From: Tenrec ecaudatus
Taxonomy: Eukaryota > Chordata > Mammalia > Afrosoricida > Tenrecidae
DNA: 64,000 nucleotides
Direction of reading: 5' to 3'
NCBI RefSeq assembly: GCF_050624435.1
Contig: NC_134535.1
Location: forward strand, 122,499,731-122,563,730
The translations under genes were made by a program, and so were the position numbers. How positions within the stretch are numbered: position 1 is the first letter of the stretch; each line of letters begins with the position of its first letter. This document shows positions 38,101 to 48,719 of the stretch, in pieces. The notes under the pieces are model-generated. The model was not told the DNA's origin. It worked only from the letters and a program-made list of their open reading frames with translations, and made no database searches.

Positions 38101-41100
38101 ATTTCAAGATCTAATTGGAAGCACAATGCTGTCTGTGATAGGAGTATAACTATTCACCGTTAAAGTCATCCAATCAATGCAACTGGTATTCAAATTTATG
38201 CACCAGCAAGTAAAGATAGTGATGAAGAAATTGAAGAATTCTACCAACTACATCAGTGTGAAATTGATCAAATTTGCAATCAAAATGCATTGATAATTAT
38301 TGGAGATTGAAATGCAAAATTTGGAAACAAAGACAAAGGTACAGTAGTTAGAAAATATGGCCTTGTTGAGAGAAAAAAATGGAAATCACATGATAAAAAT
38401 TTGGAAGACCAGACACACTATCTCTTGATAGCCAGGTACCGTCAGCTTTCTTCACTACATTTGCTTATGCACCCATTTTGACTCCTGTGATCCAGTAGGG
38501 AAGGTGCCAGATTATTAGAACAAAATGTTCTTGAATTGAGGGGGTGCTTGAGTAGAGGACCAATGTCTGTCTGCTACCTTAATACTTTACTAAGGAAAAT
38601 GTAAGAAAAGAGAGATTAATTTTTATTTTTGGTGCTGTGTAAAATGGCAAATTCTGAATTGTAATTTTTAATCATTATAAAACCTGTAAATGCAACTGCA
38701 CTTACACTTTTAAGTGTTTTCCTAGAGAAGTACTTTAAAATGTGCAGTAAGGTGAAAATAAATGATACATGGTATCATCATTTCTGAAATCTAAAACTTG
38801 AAATAAATTCAAAGATCCATTTAAAAAATTCACAACATATCCATTTAGATTTCGTTAATACGGATGTCAACAAAATACAACACAACCATCTAGTTATGAA
38901 AAAGAGATAGCCTTAAAAGTCAAGAACGACGATTTTCACCAGGATGTTTTCATGAGTTCATTTCCAGAATATGATAGATGCATATATGTATATTTCTATA
39001 TCTTTTTAAAAGATGATAAAGAAGACCTGGCTACATTTATTACTGTATTTGCAAAGAAAGGTCAAATTGTCAACTTTCAACTCTACTAAGAGAAAATGAA
39101 GGATTTGAAGGGAGCCACGCAGCCCAAGTTTTAGAGTGGGTTCCAACATATGGCAAGGTGCCTGCACAGAGTCCGACTGCTCCGTAGTATGGACTCCCAG
39201 GCCACAATCACGATAGACACGGAGGACCACGTCTTTCTCTTGCATGGCAGCTCATTGTTCAAACTCATTTAGCAGTTCACTGCTTTGCCATGCACCACCA
39301 GAGCTCCTATGTGCGCTGAAGAATAACAAAGCAAAACAAAGACCACTAGTCTTCCTCCCAGAAAAATCACTCTAAATGTTCTCTTCAACACAATGGGGCC
39401 CTTTTTCTAACCTCTCTGTTTTTCTTTGGCAGCATCTCAAATTTTCCTTGGCCGTTTTATTGCTGTAGCTATGGGGATCCGTTTCATTGTGATGGTAACA
39501 ATTTGGAGTATGATATACACAAATCGTAAGTGTTAACAGAGAAATACATTGAAGCCTTGTCGATCTAACAATTGTAAATCATTTCTTTGATTAGGACTCA
39601 GAAGGCAACAAACAGAAGCTAGCTGTGTTAGTCCGGGTAGACTAGGGAAACAGAACCATAGAAACTCAGATGTGTATAAGAGAGAGTTTTATATAAAGGG
39701 TAATTAATTGTACATTAAGAAAGCATCCCAACCCAGTCCAGTCCAAGCCTGTAAGTCCAATATCAGCCCATATGTTCAATATCAATCTATAAAGTCCTCT
39801 TCAGACTCATGAAACACATGCAACGATGCTGAATGCAGGACGATCACAAGCCAGTGGGTAGAAAGTGTTTGGATCCAGTGGTGTTGTAAGCATCTCAGCA
39901 CTAGCAGGAGTCTATGTGGCTTCTCTGCCTTCAGAAGTCTGGTTGCATCAGGGTAGGTCCATGTGGCTTCTCCTACTCCAGGCACTAAGATAGTTCCATG
40001 TATCTTGTCAGCTGCAGTGTCTCCCAGGGAGTGAGCAGAGAGAGAGAAGTGTCTCCCACCTCCAAGGAAGAAATACCAGATTTCCCAGAACCCTTAGGAG
40101 AAGGCCATGCCCACACAGAGGCCTGATTGGCTAGGATCCGATTAACAGACTAGACTCCACCCCTTCACTCTTAATCCTCTCAACTCCCAAATTGACACCT
40201 GATTATGTAACTACCACACTAGCAAACTTGAATGAATGCGCATTCTTAATGTATTTTACAATTGATCTTAAAATTTGTATGTGATTTTTGCTAGTGGTTA
40301 CATCACACAACCTTTTAATTATCATGATTATTTTTATCAGCACTATTCAACCAAGAATCTACAATACCTTTGGATGGTAAGTTAATATTTTCTAATACTT
40401 CCCAATGTAAATTGTATACATCTGTTTATACTAGGGAGTCTGGATGGCCTAAACAATTTACAATCTTCTGCTAATCTAAAGCCTGACAATTTGAACGCAT
40501 CAAGTAGCTCCCAGGAAAAAAGGACTAGTGCAGTCCTTCTGTACAGTCAGCAAACAAATAAAAAATAAACTCAAACTCAATGGATCCGTTCTACTCTGTA
40601 ACAAATGGGGCCACCGTGAATTGGTATTGATCTGATAAAATGGTAACTGTGTGTATGTGTATAGTACTCAATCACGCAAGCTACATTCGCTACTACTTTT
40701 TCTTTCTTTCTTTAACAGAAAGGTATATTTGTTTTTTAAAAAAAAATCAATTCTGACTAATGGTGGCCGTCTAAGATAGAGTAGAACTGCTCCTGTGGGT
40801 TTCCAAGACGGTAACTTTACGGGAGCAAAAGTGTCCTCTTTCTCCTGCAAAGCAGCTGGTGGCTTCAAATTGTAGCTCTCACCATTAGCAGCCCATCGAG
40901 TAACCACCATTCCGCCACTAGTAGAGGATGTTTCATTTTGACACATCTTTCTTTCGATATAAATGTGCAGGGAGGGATATGACAACGAGTGTGAGCATAA
41001 TGGTTTCACTGTGTAAAATTTTAGAGTTGAACTGGGAAAGCTAGTTAACGAATGTAGATAAGATCTGGCGCAACATTCAAACAAGCAAAATTAATAACAT

Positions 41101-44100
41101 TTCTCCCTCTCTAGGCAGTTACTGTGGCCCATGTCCTAACAACTGGATATGTTATAGAAAAAATTGTTATAAATTTTCTAATGAGAGCAAAAACTGGTAC
41201 CAGAGTCAAGCATCTTGTGAATCTCAAAATTCCAGCCTCCTGAAGATATATAGCAGAGAAGACCAGGTTAAATATTTATTTCAATTCCCCTTCCTATATT
41301 TAATCTTAAAATATGGGGCAGGTTAATGGAATACAAATTTGGAATGGGTTGCATCTTTCTTTTAATACTGATACACTGTCATCTCAGACAAGACAATAAA
41401 GTTATGGATAAAGTCATATTTAACAAGACATTCTAGGAATCAGTATACTATACTTTGAAAAACATGGTAGTATTACTTTAGACAATATCAAAATGAAATT
41501 GTTGATTCACTCACAATGTATTTTAATCTTTAGTTTGCCCCTTTTAAAATGTCCCCATAATAACTTTTTGTAAAGTTTTTATTGTGGCTTATGTGGAGGT
41601 TTATATGTTAAATCAATATTTCATTAAATAACTTATACAATTTTATTTGAGGACATTAATTGAAAATACCCACAATGTAACATCAATTAGCCTATCATCT
41701 CCATATAATTCCCAATTTAATTCTCCCTTTCCTAACCTTTCTTGCATTCTGAATTTTTTCCTTAAGAAAACATTGCCCTTTTGATCTCAAAGTGCTCATT
41801 GTATAAGGAGTGCACAACTCATTGCTGTTATTGTTCGGATTATAGACCTCTGTATTACTTGACTGAAACTGTTAGTCCCCTGCTTGAAGCATGACTAGGG
41901 GCCATAGTTTGGAATTCCCATCAGTCTCTCCAAATACTGTCTGGCCTTTTTCTCATTGTGTTCCCTTTATAAATTCACACTCTATCCAGGATGGTCTAAT
42001 GTGATCCCTTTTAAAGCAGTTGATGATAGTAGATGGGCATCATATAGTTTTTTCTGGTTTCAAGTTCATGGAAGGTGACCTTGAAGTTCAAGTGGTCCGC
42101 CCATTAGTCCACTGAAATAATTGTTTCTTTACTTCTCAAAGTTTCTTCCTTCTTCTTTGCTCTGAATGAGGAGTGTCCAATGAGCTGCTCACAAACAACT
42201 GATCAAAGTAAAACTTAAAATGTGGTCTTTGTTGATTATCTTATACTAATTGATGTATGTATAGCATGGATAAATAATACACATGCAGGAATATCCTCTC
42301 TCAAACCTATACATATTGGGGGGTATAATTGCATTTTCCTTCAAACACCTGTTCAGCCTGTATGTCTGGCTATGCATCCACTTGTAGAGAATCGTTATTG
42401 CAGGAGCATGGGGATATTGGTATTCACCTCTGTTGCCTTTAACTCTTGTATTTTTCTCAATAACTTCTTTACTGTCATCATTTTTGCTAATATTCCTCCC
42501 ATTATATTTGTCTTCCTTTTAGTCCAATCTAATATGTGTTTACCCTCTAGTTACTGATTTATTCCACCCCCTTCTTCCCTTCCACCCCTGGTAGCCATGA
42601 AGGATTATTTCTATTTGTGCGAAAACCCTTTCCTGACTTTTTATAGTAGTGGCCTCCTGCAAATGTCCCTTTTGGGGTGCATGCATCTTACTAAGCATGA
42701 TGCCCTCCAGTGTCATCCATTTTATAAGGTTTCACAGATTCATCAGTATTCTTCAATGTTTCAGAATTTCCACTGTGTCTACTGATGTACTATGGTATGT
42801 TTATATAGTCTTCTACTAACAGAAATTTGGATGTTTTTCAACGTTTATGTATTACAAATAATGCTGCAATGAACATAGGTGTACATATATCTATTCATTT
42901 TAGAGCTTTCCTTTTCCTTCAATATATGTTTAAGTGGTGGGATTTATAGATCATAAGGGATTTCCATATCCAAATGGCAAAGGAAGTATTGTCCTGTTTT
43001 GTACAGTAATTGTACCATTTCACACTCCCATCGCAGTGTAGGTGGGTTCCAGTCTCTCCCTACTCCCCCGTTTTTGTGGATTTCTGAGTTTTTTACCCTT
43101 TGCTATTCATGCTAAGGAGAGATGGTATCTCGTTTTGATTTGCATCTCTCTCTGGCTAAAGAAAGGAAGCCTGGTGGTTAAAGGGTTACACAGATTGGCA
43201 GTTTGAACCCACTAGCTGCTCCACAGAAAAAGATGCATCTCTCTGTTTCTGTAAAGATTTAAAGTCTTGGAAATCCAAAGGGGCAACTCTCCCCTGTCCT
43301 GTACAATCACAATGAGTTTGAATCAACTTTATCTCAGTGAGTTTGGTGTCAGCTATGCTCTGAAAAGTTCATAGAATTCAGTAATGAAACTATCCAGACT
43401 GCTTTTTGTGATGTTGGGAATTTCTAATGACCCGTTCAATGTTTCTGTTATGAATTTGTTCAAAGTTATGCCTCAGTCTGTTAGGTTAGTTGGTAGTCTG
43501 TTTCTAGAAATTTGTCATTTTCTTCTAGATATTCAAATTTGTTGGAGTAAACTTATTCACATGATATTTTCCTTTTTTATTTCTGTTGGTTCTGTTGTGT
43601 CCTCATGCATTTAACTTATTTTCTATTTGCAGCATTTTTGTAGATTTTCCATTGATTTGTAGAATATATTGATTTTCCATTGATTTGTAGAATATATTAA
43701 TGCTTTCAAAGAATAAAGTTCTAGTCTTGTTTATACTTTTTCTTTTTTCAGTTTCATTTACTTAGTGTCCTTTATATGCCTATAAAGTCAATTTGGTTGG
43801 TGATGCTGTTTTGTTCTTCTGTGTCTTTGTTTACTTTCTTTTGAATTGTCCTGTCCATCAAAAGTGATGTATTAAATCCTGCTACTATTATTATTGTAGT
43901 TGTTTACTTCTTTATTAAACTCCATGAAAGTTTGGTTAATGTATTTAGAGAAGCATAGATATTTATTATGGATATACCTTCTTGCTCAATTGGCTCCTTC
44001 AATCAGTATGTAATTGTATAATGTTCTTCCATATCTCTTAGGTTGGTTTTTATCTTAAAATCTATTTTATCAGAAATTAATATTGTCATGCATGCCCATT

Positions 44101-47100
44101 AAAAAATCATTTTCTTGGGGCTCTTAAAGCTCTTATAACATTTCATAGATCCGTTGTATCAAGCAAATTTGTCCATATGTTGCCATCATCATTTTCTAAA
44201 CATTTGCTTTCTATTTGTGCCCTTGGTATTAGCTCCTTTCTTTTCCCCTCTGCCACCCCCCTCCCACACTTGTGACCCCTTGATAAATTATAAATTATTA
44301 TTGTTTTCATATCTTACACTGAGCAGTCTCACCAGACCCATGTTTCTGTTGTGCATCTCCCTGAGGGGGTCACGGGGGGCGGGGAGGAGGTTAGGGGTAA
44401 TGCCGATCATTGCCATTGGTTTCCTCTTCCTCCCTTCCTCCCCCCATCTTCTCCCTACCCTCCTGATATCACTACTCCCAGTTCTGTCCTGAGGGGTTTA
44501 TCTGACCTGGATTCCACGTGTTCGGAGCTCTTATCTGTGCCAGTGTACATGCTCTGTCTAGCTAGAACTGAAAGGCAGGAGTGGGTTCATGATAGTGAGG
44601 GGTGAGGGGTGAGGAGGCCTCAAAGAACCAGAGGAAGATTGTGTGCTATACTGTGCCTTGGATGATCATCTCTTCCTGGGGACCCTTCTGTGACGGGATC
44701 TTCTATTGTCTACAGATGGGTTTTGGGTCCCTGCTGTGACCCCCCCTTGTTCTCAACAGGTTTTTGTTGTTTTGGGTCCTCAGGTATCTGTTACCTGATT
44801 CCATCAAGACCTCCTGATTGCACAGGCTGGTGTGCTTATTCCATGTGAGCTTGTTGCTTCTCTGCTAGCTGGCCCTTTGTTTAACTTCAAGCCTTTAAGA
44901 TCCCAGGCGCTAGTCTTTTGATAATTTTCTTCACCGCATTTGCTTATGCATCCATTTTGTCTTCAGTGATCATGTCAGGAGGGTGAGCACCGCAGAATGT
45001 CAGGTTGTTAGAACAAAAAGTTCTTGCATCGAGGCAGGGCTTGAGAAGAGGTCCAAAGTCCATCCACTTCCTCCTGATATTGCCATATAAATATATGTAC
45101 CTAGGCCAATATCTATATTTTTATGAATTAATATATTTATATAAGTGCACACCTATGTTTATATCTCTTTCCATAGCTTTGTTTCCTAGATCTTTCCTTT
45201 GTTTTCTTTTACATTCTTCCTACCCCACCATCATGCTCACTCTCCTTCTGACTCCTAGTAATTCCTCAGCCAGATTGCTTTTGCTCCAACACCTCCAGGA
45301 TCTCCTCGTTGTTAATTTTAATTCTTTAATTACTCCCCTCTCTATGGCATTGTTTGCTCAGGACTCCTTTCCCCAGGCTCCTCCTCCCCCCAAGTCTCTC
45401 CAGAACTGTTGGTCCCATTGCTTTCTCCTCAGGCTTGTTTCCTATGCCTGTCGTATACATGTAGGCAAAACAACAATAATGGAGACAAAACAAATAAGAA
45501 AACAAAAGATTGAATAAAAAGAGAGGAAAATGAAAAAGCATATATAATTACAGATCTGCCTGCTGACCTTTATGACTATCTCCCCACTGGTCCTAGGGGT
45601 TTTAGGAACTGCCTTTCCTAGTCTGAAGCCTATTTGGGGGCTCCTCAGGGGCATTGTGGCTTGGCTTTGCCAGCGTTGCTGATCTGTTCTGTTCCCTTCT
45701 CGGTTTGCCCCACTAGGAGGGTGGGGTGTCAGAGCAGACTCACTCATTGCTGGGTCTTCCCAGTATTGTCCTGTGTCACCATATGCTCCAGCGAGGGGAC
45801 ATCACGTCTCAATCTTTTGTTGACCCTACAGTCCTCTCTGTGCCTCAGCAGCTCTGTGCAGGGGTGCAGGAATGTCGTCAAGACTTGGTGTGTTGTTATG
45901 GGCGCTCGTCCTTCGCTCTCTCTATTTCTTTCTTGGTTTGCTTTTCTGTGGGTGTGGCAGGTTAGCGCCTTTCCCTGACCTGTAGGTTTAGTGTTGTTCT
46001 CTGTAGCGCATACTTCTAGGGTGGGGTCAGTTTGTTTCTGATTGAGGCAGTCATGTAGACCTCTCTGTTCATGAGTTGCTCCACGTGGCTGTGTTGCCCT
46101 TATGGTCTGATGCTTGCCTATTTTTGGTTGCCATTTGCTTAGTATATATTTCTACTCTTTGATTTTTAGTTTACTTTTGTCTTTATTTCAAAACTGTGTA
46201 CAGAAATAGCAGTCTAGTCTATAAGAGTAATCAGATAAATAACTGTTAGAATCATAAGATATAGATAAGAAACTGTGATAGTCTGGGTACTTTAGAGAAA
46301 CAAATCCACAGAAACTCATCTGTATAAGAGACAGTTTTATATAAAGGGTAAGTGCACTTCAAGAAAAAATCCCAACCCAGTGCTGCCCAAGCCCACAAGT
46401 CCAACATAAGCCCATATGTCCAACACCAATTCATAAGGTCCTCCTCCATATCACAAAAAACATGGCATGATGCCTACTGCAGGAGGAAAGCCGAATCAGT
46501 GAATGTGTAAACATCTCAGCACTGGCAGGGGTCTCCACATGGCTGCTCCAGCACCCAGGGCTGCATTGGGGTAGGTCCATGTGGTTTCTCCTCAGGGAGG
46601 TCTTGCCGGAAGACAGCCTTGCAAGCTGAAGCAGGGAACTGGCTAAGGCAGGTGCACCCTGGTCCGACCATCAGAAAGCAAGAGACCCGAGAACTAGAAA
46701 GGCGAGGCTTACCAAGCCATTTATTCCTCTGCCCTTCAATTAACTCCACTTGTGTTTATCGGCCAGGTTGGCACAATAAACTAACTACCTCAGAAAGTAT
46801 CATAATAAATGTGTGTATTAATTCAAATTGTTTGACAACATATTAACCACTCAATCTCATATCACCTTGGAAGGAATATGGCAAAGTTAATCTTCATTTT
46901 TCACAGATTCTGTGATTGCTAATTTGTCAAGTTGCTAAAATTAATTTTCAATAACCAGTTGAATAAATATCATTCTCTCTAAATCTTTTATGGACATTTG
47001 TAACGTAGCAAATATTGAGTTACCAGACATGAGCAGCTGAGGTTGAGCAAAGCAAAGCTTATTGTTTCAGCCCTCCTACTATAAACAATGTCTTTTAAAA

Positions 47101-48654
47101 AATAAAATTTTCCTGGTGAATTGGGAGAGAGTTTGCAGAGCAGATCATCAATTTAAACTGTCTTTTCATTAGCTACTTAGTGGCATATTTTCATATTTCT
47201 ACTTTCTGTTAGTAATTTTACTATTTACAGCGGTTCTCCAAGAGTAAAGTCACATTGACATGTTCTCAAGTTTAACAAGGCTGTGGTGTGCACTTCAAAG
47301 AAAATATGTGTGTTAGACAACTTCATCATGAGTCACAATTAACTCAAGGACAGCTGACATCAACAATAATGGATAACCTTCATTCACCATGAATTCAAGG
47401 GCAGCCATGAGTGAAATATTAATGAGTTTACTATATATATAAACACACACACATTCAATAAATTGTAGTTAAACACATTGTTGTTGCTATTAAGTACCAT
47501 ATAGTCAGCTCTGTCTGTGACTTTTTGTATCACATAATGAAATATTCAGTTGTGCATCGTCCTCACAATCATCCCATTGAGTCCATTGTGGGAGCCACAG
47601 TGTCAATCCATTTCATTGAGAGTTTTTGTTTGTTTGTTTATTTTCTGTTGCTAACCTCCTAATTTACTAAGAATAATGTTCTTCTCAAATGGAGTGACAT
47701 GAAGTTTCATCACCCTTGATTCAAGGAGTGTTCTTGTTGTACATATTCCAAAATAGATCAGATTTTTAACATTAACATACTTAAAATTAGATTTTTATAT
47801 TGACTTTTTGACCAATATATAGTGTCCCTGGTTTTTAGGAGTTGAAGCCAGTATTCCCTATATACAACTGGTTTGGTATTCAGGATTGTCATGTTCCTGG
47901 AAACCTTAAAGAACACAGACACCAGAAATAATGAGAATTAACTGTACTTATTTTGGACAAAAAGGTACATGCCTCATGCGAGTGTAGAGAGCATCATTAA
48001 GTCCATATAACCTCAAAAAATTTTAATTTTAATTATTTCTTAATTATGCTACAGAAAATGAATAGCTACTTTAGTAGGAATTCAACCATTTACATAGGAA
48101 AGGCATGAAATCAAAGGCATTACAAGTGTTCTATATGCGTTGCCTAGGGGTAAATGAGACCACTTAGAGAGCAGAGCATTTTCCACAAGGAAGGATGAGA
48201 TAAAGCAAATGATTAGAGCCTGTGACTCACAAAATTTTATAGCACTGACTATATTTATGGTTATTTGTGATTTCCAACAGGACTTCTTTAAATTGGTGAA
48301 GTCTTATCACTGGATGGGACTGGTGAAAACTTCAATAAATGGATCCTGGCAGTGGGAAGATGGATCTTTTCTATCACCTAACCAGTAAGTTTCTGGCTCC
48401 GAAGCATTTATCTCTGTGCACTTATTTCTTAATTGTGTCCAGGTTCACTCACATTTCACATTTTTCAAACATTCCCAGAATAGTCTTATAGTCAGAAAAA
48501 TTAGAGCTTTCGTTTAGAAAAGGAGAGAGTTCAGAAAAACAACAAAGCCAGTAATAATGGATTTCGTGAATTTGTTTCTGTGTGCTAAGTACTGTACAAG
48601 GTAGGTATGATGTTATACCTACCTATGATAAGAAGTGTGAAACAGGTAAAGTAC

Positions 48655-48719
<65 letters not shown>

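Larger units (their letters stand above)
41570..44093 (-). mobile_element. old L1/LINE sequence, minus strand
   Basis: Antisense L1 hallmarks include 'aatgctgcaatgaacatagg', 'aattgtaccatttcacactc' (about 42850-43030) and, further on, 'ttcttctagatattcaaatt' (about 43530). It opens near 41570 with an antisense LINE end ('taaagtttttattgtggctt'). A plus-strand AfroSINE sits at 43165-43350. Confidence 0.62.
41267..48280 (+). other. KLRK1 intron 5, repeat-filled
   Basis: 7.0 kb. It holds antisense LINE sequence (about 41570-46230), a family B LTR and an RTE 3' end, listed separately. The rest is AT-rich with no extra CTLD exon seen. Confidence 0.8.

Noticed and set aside
40668-41084. 138-codon minus-strand open frame next to KLRK1 exon 5
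   Set aside because: Most of it is an AfroSINE read through; not a gene.
45005-45517. 170-codon plus-strand open frame
   Set aside because: It lies in the antisense strand of the long LINE 3' region; no conserved domain, and the related copy at 26280 does not keep it open.
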